Shown here: in pieces, positions 51,472 through 59,719 of the stretch | How positions within the stretch are numbered: position 1 is the first letter of the stretch | How the letters are laid out: the number at the start of each line of letters is the position of its first letter | Assembly: GCA_025350815.1 (NCBI GenBank) | Contig: JANXXE010000143.1 | Span: 1 to 64,000, forward strand | Length of the DNA stretch: 64,000 nt | Source: Myxococcales bacterium | GTDB lineage: Bacteria > Myxococcota_A > Polyangia > Fen-1088 | Reading direction: 5' to 3' | The notes under the pieces: generated by a model | Databases searched by the model: none | What the model saw: only the letters and a program-made list of their open reading frames with translations | What the model was told of the DNA's origin: nothing | Translations under genes and position numbers: made by a program

Positions 51472-52197
51472 CTAGAAGACCATGCTGACGCAGGCCAGCT
51501 TGGACCCGGCGACGCCACCGTCGGCCGTTCGCATGACGTGAATGACGATCGCCTTGGCCTCGCCCGTGCGCGGCTTCCAGTCCACCGTCGTCGTCGCCGT
51601 TCCGGCGCCCGCGGCGTTGGTCGTGAAGTCCAGCCAGATTTCGTTCGTCGGGCTGGCCACAGTGGCGGGGCCGGCGTCACCCGTCGGTGGCACGTTCTGG
51701 TAGTGCCCGCCCGCCATCGTGTCGGCGCAGGCCAGCTTGTGCAGGTGGGATCCGAACTCCATGTTCGGGGTCAGGCCAGTCACGTTCAGGACGAATCGGG
51801 TCTTGCCGCCGCCTGCATCGAAGGCATCAATCGTGCCCGCGACGTTCATGGCCGGGTTGGCCGCAGCGGTCGCCGCCGCGTCCGGGTTGGCCGCGGGTGT
51901 CGTCTGCGGAAAGATGACCCAGGCGCCCGTTGACGACGCCAGCTTCGCGGCGCCCGCGGCATCGCCGGTGCTGCCGGCGGTGTCGCCCGCGCTGGCGGCT
52001 GTGTCAGGTGTCGTGGCGGCCGAATCAGCGGCCTTGGCGGCGTCGACGGTGGTGGTGGTGGCCGCGCCGTCTGCGGTGGTTGTGCTCCCGTCGGTCGCGG
52101 GGGTGGTCTTGCTGCTGCTGCACGCGCCAAGCGTGGACAGAATCGCCAGCGTCGCGCACGCGCCACTGAGCCATCCGGATCGAGTAAGTTTGGTCAT
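51472..52197 (-). CDS. lipoprotein with Cu/Zn superoxide dismutase-like domain
   Basis: 241 residues from ATG 52197 (MTKLTRSGWLSGAC). The lipobox TLGAC near residue 25 precedes an Ala/Thr/Asp linker of about 70 residues. The domain resembles SodC: a copper-site-like FGSHLHKLACADTMAGGHYQN (H-x-H and GGH), then IVIHVMRTADGGVAGSKLACVSM, which matches the terminal IH...G.+.AC. The zinc-ligand loop is short and its Asp is not evident, so dismutase activity is uncertain. It may bind copper or act as a CHRD-like module. Confidence 0.7.
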   Translation of the reverse strand: MTKLTRSGWLSGACATLAILSTLGACSSSKTTPATDGSTTTADGAATTTTVDAAKAADSAATTPDTAASAGDTAGSTGDAAGAAKLASSTGAWVIFPQTTPAANPDAAATAAANPAMNVAGTIDAFDAGGGKTRFVLNVTGLTPNMEFGSHLHKLACADTMAGGHYQNVPPTGDAGPATVASPTNEIWLDFTTNAAGAGTATTTVDWKPRTGEAKAIVIHVMRTADGGVAGSKLACVSMVF

Positions 52198-52452
52198 TTT
52201 TGGGGCCCTCCGCGGCGCACTATACACGGAAGGCGGCTCCGCGCAGCAGGAAGTGTAAGGCGCCTGGACATTGGACATGGCCTCTGTGTTCTGTTAAATG
52301 ATGGGGCTCAAGGTGCCGGGGGGCGCCTGCACCCGCGAAAGAGGATCTCACCCCCGCCCGCGTGTGTTACGCGACCGTGTGTTTCGCTGCCTGGTGCGTC
52401 CTGACTGCGTCTGCCGAATCGTGGGTTAGCGGTGGACCGCCAAGGAGCGTCC

Positions 52453-52998
52453 ATGGAACCGAAGACACGGGAAAGTACGACACCGATACCATTGATCGAG
52501 GAGTGCAAGGTGCGCGCCTCGCTGTTGTGCAAAGATCTGCGAGGCGCCGATCCGCAGCGGGCCGCGGCGGCCTTGCGGCGTATGTCGCGTCTGGAACCGC
52601 CTGGCCCCGGGCCTTCGGCGTTCCAGCACAAGCACGCGCTGGCGGTGGTTGCGGGCGAGATCGGCTACCCGTCCTGGACCGAGCTGACAGATGACAGCAG
52701 CGCCCGGCCCGAGATCACGAAGGTGGCGGTGGACACCTGGGCGAGCCGGCTGTGTCCCCGGTCGGCCGGCGGTTTCCTGAACCATTGGTTTGTCGCCTAC
52801 GCCGAAGCGCAGGAGCTGCGCGCGCGGCAAGGCGGGTACTTGCTGCCGTACCGCGCCCAGTTCTTTGTTTGTCAGGCCGGATTCATCGCGGCCCTCGGCC
52901 TTTTGCCCGAGCATTCTGACTGGCAAGCGATCGATTGGGACTGGGTCAGGCCACGGGATCTGCCCGCGTGGCGGCGTCTCAATGTCCTTGTTCACTGA
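52453..52998 (+). CDS. hypothetical protein, 181 aa
   Basis: ATG 52453 has AAGGAG eight bases before it, so the 7-codon longer frame is rejected. The N-terminal part contains QHKHALAVVAGEIGYPSWTELT, a motif (ALA.IA.E.GY.SW..L) that often opens ankyrin-repeat-like or small regulatory proteins. The rest is helical and Trp-rich (LNHWFVAYAEAQELRA, IDWDWVRPRDLPAWRRL). Soluble, no signal. Not recognised further. It lies 27 bases before an outer-membrane protein gene. Confidence 0.7.
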   Translation: MEPKTRESTTPIPLIEECKVRASLLCKDLRGADPQRAAAALRRMSRLEPPGPGPSAFQHKHALAVVAGEIGYPSWTELTDDSSARPEITKVAVDTWASRLCPRSAGGFLNHWFVAYAEAQELRARQGGYLLPYRAQFFVCQAGFIAALGLLPEHSDWQAIDWDWVRPRDLPAWRRLNVLVH

Positions 52999-53025
52999 GC
53001 GACGCGCCGGCTACAGTGCCGGCCC

Positions 53026-54012
53026 ATGAAGTTCATCACGCCGCCCAGGAAATTGGTCGCTGCCGTCGTCGTCATGTTGTCGCTGCCGTCCGTTGCGCAG
53101 GCGCAGAACCCCGCTGATCCCCAATTTGCGTTCAGCAAGGCCGAAGAGGCGAAGGCCGCCCAGGCTGCCGCGGTGAAGGCCGCCTTGTGGACCGCGCAGG
53201 TGAAGGGGGGCCTTTTGTACTCGACGGGCAACGCCGAGGTTCGCAATGGCAGCTTCGGCGGTGCGGTGTCGCGGAAGGCGGGCGACAACAAGCTGGCCCT
53301 GGACGTCGGCGCCGCCTACGGCAATTCCACGGTGCGCGTGGCGCGCGACAAGAATATGGACGCCATTCTGCAAGACGCATCCGAGCTGGGCGACGATGCG
53401 GTGGCCGCCACGAACAACTGGAACACGCGCGGGCGTTACGATCGTTTCGTGACCGCGAACAACGCGGCCTACGTGCTGGCCCAGATCGGCGCTGATCGAA
53501 TTGCCGGCAAGAGGCTGCTGGGCAGCAGCCAGGCCGGGTACAGCCGGCAGTTGCTCAAAAGCGACGCCCACACCTGGGTGGCTGAATTGGGTTACGACTT
53601 TTCGTATGAATCCTATCTGGCGGCACCGGCGGGCAGCCCGCAGTCGGTGGCCATCCATTCGGCGCGTTTGTACGTCGGCGAGATCTGGAAGATCTCCGGA
53701 GAAACCGGCGTTTACGCCAACACCGAAGTCCTGTTCAACCTGAGCCGTGAAAAGGCGCTGAAGGCATCCGACACCACGGGCGCAACGGCCACCGTGGCAC
53801 CCTTTGGTGACACGCGCGCCGTCGGCAAGGCGGGTCTGACGACGACCTTGTGGAAGAACGTCAGCTTCGGCTTCGGTGTGACCCTGCGCTACGATCAGAA
53901 TCCGGCGCCACGCCCGGCCCCGAAAGGATTCACTTACGCCCCGGGGTTTCAGCCCTTCGCGCAGACCCTGGATACCGCGACGGAGGCGACCTTGATCATA
54001 ACGTTTCTGTAG
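53026..54012 (+). CDS. DUF481 family outer-membrane protein
   Basis: 328 residues with signal KLVAAVVVMLSLPSVAQA. A helical 30-residue lead (FSKAEEAKAAQAAAVKAALW) precedes DUF481-type strands: TAQVKGGLLYSTGNAEVRNGSFGGAVSRKAGDNKLALDVGAAYG, GRYDRFVTANNAAYVLAQIG, WVAELGYDFSYESYL, and the terminal strand TEATLIITFL. DUF481 proteins are predicted barrels of unknown substrate. The gene is followed by the propeller-protein gene after about 100 bases. Confidence 0.8.
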   Translation: MKFITPPRKLVAAVVVMLSLPSVAQAQNPADPQFAFSKAEEAKAAQAAAVKAALWTAQVKGGLLYSTGNAEVRNGSFGGAVSRKAGDNKLALDVGAAYGNSTVRVARDKNMDAILQDASELGDDAVAATNNWNTRGRYDRFVTANNAAYVLAQIGADRIAGKRLLGSSQAGYSRQLLKSDAHTWVAELGYDFSYESYLAAPAGSPQSVAIHSARLYVGEIWKISGETGVYANTEVLFNLSREKALKASDTTGATATVAPFGDTRAVGKAGLTTTLWKNVSFGFGVTLRYDQNPAPRPAPKGFTYAPGFQPFAQTLDTATEATLIITFL

Positions 54013-54113
54013 TTTCCGGCTGATTTGCTGGCGAATTCTCTACCTTCCGGATCGCAACGGGTACATCGTTCCGTCTCGGAATCCAGGCGATCGCATATGT
54101 GATGGAGGTCTCA

Positions 54114-55184
54114 ATGAAAATCAATGCACGCACAGCGGCTCTCTTCTTTGGTGTGGCCGGGCTGGCCTTGCCGGGAATCGGACGGGCGCAGACATTCAAG
54201 GTCGACAAGTACAACATCGGTGGTGAAGGCGGCACGGACTACGTGACGGCGGAACCGGGCACCGGGCGCGTTTTCATCTCGCGCGGCACGCACGTTATGG
54301 TCGTCGACGGTCTGACGGGCAAGGTGGTCGGCGACATTCTGGATACGCCGCGCGTGCACGGCATTGGCCTGGCCCCGAAGGCGAATCACGGGTTCACGAC
54401 CAACGCTGGAGATTCATCGTTGACGATGTTCGACCTCAAGACGCTGGCGACCATCAAGAAGATCGAGACGCACACGACCGGTCTTGACGGCATCATGTAC
54501 GACGAGTCGGACGATCGGATCATCCTGACCAACCACAGCCGCCCGATTGGCACGGCCACCGCCATCGAGCCGAAGACCGGCAACATCGTCGGCACGGTCG
54601 AGCTCGAGGACAATTCGCCCGAGGGTGCGGCCTCGAACGGCAAGGGCCGCATCTACGTGAACAACGAGGGCAAGGATTCAATCCAGGTTATCGACGTCAA
54701 GACGATGAAGTCGGTCGCGTCGTGGCCCCTGGCCCCGTGCAAGAGCCCCACCGGCATCGCCTACGACAAGAAAACCGACCGCATCTTTGCCGGTTGCAGC
54801 GATACCTCGGTCGTGGTCGACGGTACGTCCGGAAAGGTGGTCGCGTCGATCCCGAACGGCGCCGGCGTGGATGCCCTTGGCTGGGACGGGCAGGACAAGT
54901 TGATTTACATCCCGGCTGGCCGCGCTGGCACCGTCACCGTCGCGCACCAGGATTCTCCGGACAAGTACACCGTCGTCGCCACGGTCCCGACCCGACAGGG
55001 CGGCAAGACCATCGCCGTCGACCCGGTCAAGCACAGGGCCTACGTGTTCGCGCCCGAATACGGTCCCGCACCCACACCGCCCGCGGGTGCGCCGGCCCCG
55101 GCCACGCCGCCCGGTGGTGGTGGTGGTCGCGGCGGACCGCGCGGCCCGATCGTCGCTGCCTGGTTCTTCGCGATCAAGCACTGA
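54114..55184 (+). CDS. secreted YncE-like beta-propeller protein
   Basis: 356 residues from ATG 54114 (ggaggtctca just before). Signal MKINARTAALFFGVAGLALPGIGRAQ. Successive propeller blades: TDYVTAEPGTGRVFISRGTHVMVVDGLTGKVVGDI, GLAPKANHGFTTNAGDSSLTMFDLKTL, EGAASNGKGRIYVNNEGKDSIQVIDVKTM, and others, matching the YncE/surface-layer 40-residue repeat. A Pro/Gly-rich tail (TPPGGGGGRGGPRG) is followed by IVAAWFFAIKH. No enzymatic residue is apparent. It may bind metal, DNA or peptides, as reported for relatives; function uncertain. Confidence 0.85.
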   Translation: MKINARTAALFFGVAGLALPGIGRAQTFKVDKYNIGGEGGTDYVTAEPGTGRVFISRGTHVMVVDGLTGKVVGDILDTPRVHGIGLAPKANHGFTTNAGDSSLTMFDLKTLATIKKIETHTTGLDGIMYDESDDRIILTNHSRPIGTATAIEPKTGNIVGTVELEDNSPEGAASNGKGRIYVNNEGKDSIQVIDVKTMKSVASWPLAPCKSPTGIAYDKKTDRIFAGCSDTSVVVDGTSGKVVASIPNGAGVDALGWDGQDKLIYIPAGRAGTVTVAHQDSPDKYTVVATVPTRQGGKTIAVDPVKHRAYVFAPEYGPAPTPPAGAPAPATPPGGGGGRGGPRGPIVAAWFFAIKH

Positions 55185-55251
55185 GCCCGTTAAGAATCTG
55201 GCGCTGTCTGCCGAAAATCAGGGGCGGGGTGGCAATGGCTGACCCCGTCCC

Positions 55252-56052
55252 ATGCACGTCACACCCTCGTACGATTTCGATCAGTTCTCGGACCGCGACC
55301 GCAAGGCCGAACTGACGCGCCTGCAACGGCAGGCGACGCTGCTGATCGACCGCGAGCTGGCCATGCTGCGCGCGGTGGGCCTGGCCCCGGCAAGCAACGC
55401 CCTGGAGATTGGCTGTGGTCCCGGGTTCTTGACCGGGGCGATAGCCGACGTCGTGGCGCCCGGGAATGCCACAGGCCTCGACACCAGTGCCGAATTGCTC
55501 GAAGCCGCGCGGGCCATGGTTCAGCCCAGGCACCCCAACCTGCGTTTCATCGAGGGCAACGCGTACAGCACGGGTCTGGCCGATGGGACATTTGACTTCG
55601 TCTACAGTCGCCTCGTCTATCAGCACCTCGACAAGCCCGCCGCCGCCTTGCGGGAAGCCCGGCGCATCGTTCGACCGGGCGGCAAGGTGTGTGTGATGGA
55701 TGTGGACGACGGCTGGCTGACGCTGGAGCCGCCTTGCGAGGCCTTCGAAACCTTCACGCGACTGGCGCGCGAGGCGCAGATCACCAACGGGGGCGACCGG
55801 CTGATCGGACGAAAGCTGCCCGGCCTCATGAAGCAGGCCGGGTTCGCGCGGGTCGACCTGCAGGTGATTTCTGCATCGTCACTGGACCTGGGCTTGGCGA
55901 CGTTTCTCGACATCACCACCCGCTTTAAGGCGATCCAGATCAAGACGGCCGAGGCGACCGTGTTGCTGGACGAGATCCAGCGCTTCGCGGTTGCGCATGG
56001 GGATACGGCGCTGGGCGTGGTGGGGGTCTTTGTGGCGGTCGGGACTGTCTGA
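55252..56052 (+). CDS. class I SAM-dependent methyltransferase
   Basis: 266 residues. Motif I NALEIGCGPGFLTGAIADVVAPG and motif II-like GLDTSAELLEAA, then FDFVYSRLVYQHLDKPAAALREARRIVRPGGKVCVMDVDDGW, the normal Methyltransf_11/25 pattern. No membrane segments or signal. The stop is three bases before the acyltransferase gene, so they form one transcript, and the product of the next gene could be its substrate, which is inference. Substrate unknown. Confidence 0.88.
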   Translation: MHVTPSYDFDQFSDRDRKAELTRLQRQATLLIDRELAMLRAVGLAPASNALEIGCGPGFLTGAIADVVAPGNATGLDTSAELLEAARAMVQPRHPNLRFIEGNAYSTGLADGTFDFVYSRLVYQHLDKPAAALREARRIVRPGGKVCVMDVDDGWLTLEPPCEAFETFTRLAREAQITNGGDRLIGRKLPGLMKQAGFARVDLQVISASSLDLGLATFLDITTRFKAIQIKTAEATVLLDEIQRFAVAHGDTALGVVGVFVAVGTV

Positions 56053-56055
56053 AGC

Positions 56056-57195
56056 ATGTTCGCCGACTGGATGACCCGACTGGAAGTCGTGCACCGCGCG
56101 GACAGCCCCGCCGAACGGGATGCGGTCTATCGCTTTCGCTATACGGTCTACGTGGAAGAGCTGCACAAAGCAGTCGCAACGGCCGACCACACGCGACGGT
56201 GGATTCGCGACCCGGAGGATGATCGTCCCGAGAACGTCCTGCTGTACACCGGCACGCCCGATGCCGTGACCGGGACCTTGCGCATGGACATCTGGAATCC
56301 GGGGACGGTACCCGAGCACATTGATCGGCGATTCTCGCTGTCGTTCTTTCCCGAGATTGGCAAGTACACGATTTGCGAGACAGCGCGCTTGATGGTGGCG
56401 CGCAAGCTGCGGGGCAAGCTGATCTTGCCGGCGCTTTCGCGCGAGGCGTACCGCCACGCGGCCGAACGTGAGATCTATTTTCTTTTTGGCTACTGCGCCC
56501 CGGGACTGGTCGGCGCGTATCGGCGCCTCGGTTCACGGCCGTATGCAGGCGATCTCATCTCTGCGGATGACGGCTTGCGCGTGCCTCTCGTCAATCTGAC
56601 GCCTGACGTTCGTTACTACCGCGCGATGAATTCGCCCATGTTGTCGCTGGTGCGCGAATATTACGGCGGCAACAAGACGCTGGACTTCGATCTCAAGCGC
56701 TACGCCCTGCTGGTCGACGGCGCCGGCGCCAGCGAATCCGACGTCGCGGCGCTCTGGGATCAGCTTGAGGAGGAATTGACCGACGAGGGTCAGCCGTCAC
56801 TGTTTGACGATTTGCCGGCGGCGGGTGCCAAGACGCTGCTTGAACAGTCGTACACGCTGGACGTTCGCCCCGGGCAGGTGGTGACGCGCGCTGATCTGGT
56901 CGAGCAGGAAATGTTCATCATCGTCGACGGGACTTTCGAGGTGGTCGCCAGCGATGGCCGCCGCCTGGCCGTGTTGACCAAGGGTGACATGTTCGGCGAG
57001 TTGGCCATGTTCTTGGCGTCCGGTCGTCGGACGGCCTCCATCCGCGCGCGCACGCCGGGCAAAGTGTTGATGCTGCGCCGGAAGTATTTGCGCGAGTTGA
57101 TCGAACGCGATCCGGGCCTGGCATCCCGGGTGTTGTTCAACATTGGCCGCGTCATGGCGGAACGTATGGCTTCACTGATCGAGGCAGGACGCTAA
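56056..57195 (+). CDS. GNAT-fold (FeeM/autoinducer-synthase-like) acyltransferase fused to a cyclic-nucleotide-binding domain
   Basis: 379 residues. The first 200 resemble N-acyl amino acid synthase FeeM/LuxI-type GNAT folds: AERDAVYRFRYTVYVEELHKA (the RY.VY..E start), VTGTLRMDIW, YTICETARLMVARKLRGK (E..RL.V....R) and EIYFLFGYCAPGLVGAYRRLGSRPY. Residues about 255-375 form a cNMP-binding domain with phosphate cassette FGELAMFLASGRRTASIRA (Glu and Arg both retained) and a following helix. The domain order is opposite to mycobacterial cAMP-regulated PatA. It is probably an acyltransferase controlled by a cyclic nucleotide; donor, acceptor and ligand are unknown. Coupled to the methyltransferase upstream. 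Confidence 0.75.
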   Translation: MFADWMTRLEVVHRADSPAERDAVYRFRYTVYVEELHKAVATADHTRRWIRDPEDDRPENVLLYTGTPDAVTGTLRMDIWNPGTVPEHIDRRFSLSFFPEIGKYTICETARLMVARKLRGKLILPALSREAYRHAAEREIYFLFGYCAPGLVGAYRRLGSRPYAGDLISADDGLRVPLVNLTPDVRYYRAMNSPMLSLVREYYGGNKTLDFDLKRYALLVDGAGASESDVAALWDQLEEELTDEGQPSLFDDLPAAGAKTLLEQSYTLDVRPGQVVTRADLVEQEMFIIVDGTFEVVASDGRRLAVLTKGDMFGELAMFLASGRRTASIRARTPGKVLMLRRKYLRELIERDPGLASRVLFNIGRVMAERMASLIEAGR

Positions 57196-57226
57196 ATGGG
57201 TCTAAATGGGTAAGGAAGGATCGAGC

Positions 57227-57715
57227 ATGAAAACGCTGAGCGCAATTCTGATTTCGATGGCCGTTTCGGGCGCCACCCTGGCATGGGCTGCCGGCCCCAA
57301 AGACGAAGAGGACATCAAGTTCCAGATCGCCGCCTTCGACGAGGCGTGGAACAAGGGCGATCTCGGCGCCCTCGGCGCTTTCTTCACGGACGATGCCACT
57401 CTGATCACGGACGACGCGACGTTGACCGACCCGATGGGGATGGACTTCACCGGGAAGGCCGCCATCATGGAGCACTTCAAGTTCATGCTGACGGGGCCCA
57501 TGAAGGGCAGCAAGCACAAGATGGCAGCGCGGCGGATCCAGTTTGTGGGGCCGGACGTTGCCGTCGGCGACGGATCCATCGAAGTCGGCGGCATGCAGGC
57601 CATGCCCGCTGTCAGGGCCAAGGGCATTGCAGTTTTCGTCAAGATCAAGGGCAAGTGGTTGTACGCATCCCTGCGCGCCTTCGTGCATATGCCTGCGGTC
57701 AGCCCGCGCAAGTAG
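57227..57715 (+). CDS. secreted SnoaL/DUF4440-like NTF2-fold protein
   Basis: 162 residues from ATG 57227, aaggaagg upstream. Signal MKTLSAILISMAVSGATLAWAA. The NTF2-like fold: DIKFQIAAFDEAWNKGDLGALGAFFTDDATLITDDA, DFTGKAAIMEHFKFML, PDVAVGDGSIEV and KGKWLYASLRAFVHM. The family includes SnoaL-like cyclases, ketosteroid-isomerase-like proteins and small-ligand binders; no catalytic residue can be assigned. It lies 31 bases after the acyltransferase gene, so co-expression is possible. Confidence 0.85.
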   Translation: MKTLSAILISMAVSGATLAWAAGPKDEEDIKFQIAAFDEAWNKGDLGALGAFFTDDATLITDDATLTDPMGMDFTGKAAIMEHFKFMLTGPMKGSKHKMAARRIQFVGPDVAVGDGSIEVGGMQAMPAVRAKGIAVFVKIKGKWLYASLRAFVHMPAVSPRK

Positions 57716-57794
57716 CGGCAGCGACGGTCCGCAGCACCTGCGGCGCCCGTGAGATCTTGACTGTCAGGACCCCTCGGCTAGGGTGACAGCCTCC

Positions 57795-59648
57795 ATGGCT
57801 GGCCTTCTCGCAGTGTCCTGGAAACCGGGTGCCGATCAGGCCGCCAACGCCGTGTTCGACCGCGCCCGTGATTCCTTTGCGCGCCTCAAGGGGCTGTCCT
57901 GTAACGCGGATGTGCGTCGGGCAAGGGTTCGGATCGCCCGCTTTGCCACGCCCGGCGCGCCCAGCCCCGGCATCCACGAAGAAGGGGAATCGCTGGCGGC
58001 CTGTGCGGGTTGGATATTTTTCCGTGGCGCGCGCGTGCCCGCGGCGGAACTTTTGCCAGAGCTTTCGCGGCGCTTTGCCAGCGTCGGGGCACGTGCCCTC
58101 GCCGACTTGCAGGGCCAGTACCTGGCGGTGGTGATGGCCGCGGGTCAGCAGACCCTGAGGGGCGCGGGCGACAAACCCGGATTCTTTCCGGCCTTCGTCA
58201 CCGAGACACCTGATGCCGCCTGGCTGTGCACGTCCTCGATTGTGCTGGCCTCGGCACTGGGGGGCACATTGGATGTCGAGGCATTGCGCGCGCTGTTCAT
58301 GGACAGCACCATCCGCACGCCTCGCAGCGCCTTCGCCGGAATCCGACGGCTGGCCATCGGCGAGGAAGTCGAGCTGACCGATGGAAAACTGCAGGTGGAA
58401 AAGGTGTGGCGACCGTTCTTCTCCACGCGGCCCCTGCGCAGCGTCGCGGATGCGGCTGCAGAGGGTAGCGCGCTGCTCGGCCAGGTTGCTGAGCGGGTGG
58501 CCACGTACTGGCCGAAGCCGATCTGCGATCTGACTTCGGGCCTGGATTCCCGGCTCATCGCTGCGCACATCGCGCCGCTGGTGTCAGATTTCGCCGTGAC
58601 CGTCAGTGGTCCCAGCGGCAACCCAGACGTGGACATTGCGCGTGCCATCGCCGACCGCTTCGGCTGGGAGTTCAACCAGGTGGTCCGCCCGCCCAATTGG
58701 GGACACAAGCGATTGCCGCTTTTCGACCGCTCGATGGCCCTGGTCGATGGCGCCATGTCGGGGCAGGCATTCGAGGCGGTTCTGGATCTGAAGCAAGCCT
58801 TCGCCGGTCGCTTCCAGGCGTGCCTGGGCGGAGGCATCGGTGAGCTGTACAAGGAATTCTTCTGGCAGCAGGAGTCGTGGCGAATTGGCCGCACGTCAAC
58901 TCTTGATGTCCGCCGGTTGTTGCGCTACCGATTCTTCTATTCGTCCGACCCGAACATGTCGTTGTTCGAACAGGATTGGCGCCCTGATTACCTGGCCGAT
59001 CAGGAGAATACGATTCGTCAGATAATCGAGCAGGCGCCGGACGCGCTCAACACGGCCAAGCTTGACGCCACCTATATGTGGAAGCAGTCCGGTCACGCCG
59101 GTCTCTATAACGGTTCCACGAACGCGTTGCTGCCGTCGCCGCTGGTGTTGGGCGTATCCGACCTTCTGGAATTCACGCTGTCGCTGCCGTGGCGATTCCG
59201 GATGCTGGGCGCACTGATGCGCCACATGATCACGCAGGCGAATCCTGCGCTGGCCGCACTGCCCACCTGGTACGGCGGTTCAGCCGAGCCGTTTCGTCTT
59301 TCCCGGCCGCAACACTACGTGCCGTTCTTCGTTGAAACAGCGAAGAAGGTCGTGCGCAAGCTGGGCCAGATCGCCATCAATCACCCCATCTTTCCCGATC
59401 CCATCGATGCTGTGTCCCTGCCGAGCGGATCGTGGGACGAGGATTTCGTCAAGGCGCTGGACGCCCGGAACCTGTTGAACGTGGACCAGTTGCGGTCGGC
59501 AAGTCTGTACCGGGTCGACGGGTTGCGCCGCTTCCTGGATGATATTCGGCAAGGACGGTCTCGCGCGTACCACCAACTGTGGCCCATCGTGTCCGTCGAG
59601 CTCATCTGCCGGCACGCCCAGATCCAGCCGTCGGGCATCCGCCTGTAA
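57795..59648 (+). CDS. asparagine-synthetase-like protein lacking the glutaminase cysteine
   Basis: 617 residues from ATG 57795 (GTG 57783 also open). The N-terminal 150 residues resemble a class II glutamine amidotransferase (GARALADLQGQYLAVVMAAG), but the catalytic start M-C-G-I is here MAGLLAVSW, an Ala in place of Cys2, so glutamine hydrolysis should be lost. The AsnB-type ATP-pyrophosphatase domain follows with PICDLTSGLDSRLIAAHIAPL (variant of SGGxDS) and VTVSGPSGNPDVDIARAIADRFG. Relatives with such changes make amide or beta-lactam-like bonds in natural-product pathways or use ammonia. The acceptor is unknown. Confidence 0.85.
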   Translation: MAGLLAVSWKPGADQAANAVFDRARDSFARLKGLSCNADVRRARVRIARFATPGAPSPGIHEEGESLAACAGWIFFRGARVPAAELLPELSRRFASVGARALADLQGQYLAVVMAAGQQTLRGAGDKPGFFPAFVTETPDAAWLCTSSIVLASALGGTLDVEALRALFMDSTIRTPRSAFAGIRRLAIGEEVELTDGKLQVEKVWRPFFSTRPLRSVADAAAEGSALLGQVAERVATYWPKPICDLTSGLDSRLIAAHIAPLVSDFAVTVSGPSGNPDVDIARAIADRFGWEFNQVVRPPNWGHKRLPLFDRSMALVDGAMSGQAFEAVLDLKQAFAGRFQACLGGGIGELYKEFFWQQESWRIGRTSTLDVRRLLRYRFFYSSDPNMSLFEQDWRPDYLADQENTIRQIIEQAPDALNTAKLDATYMWKQSGHAGLYNGSTNALLPSPLVLGVSDLLEFTLSLPWRFRMLGALMRHMITQANPALAALPTWYGGSAEPFRLSRPQHYVPFFVETAKKVVRKLGQIAINHPIFPDPIDAVSLPSGSWDEDFVKALDARNLLNVDQLRSASLYRVDGLRRFLDDIRQGRSRAYHQLWPIVSVELICRHAQIQPSGIRL

Positions 59649-59719
59649 CCTCGGCTGCGTGGCCGGACATTGACTCCTCGCGGGACGCTGCCGTCCCCGC
59701 AAAAGGAGCCGCCATCGCC

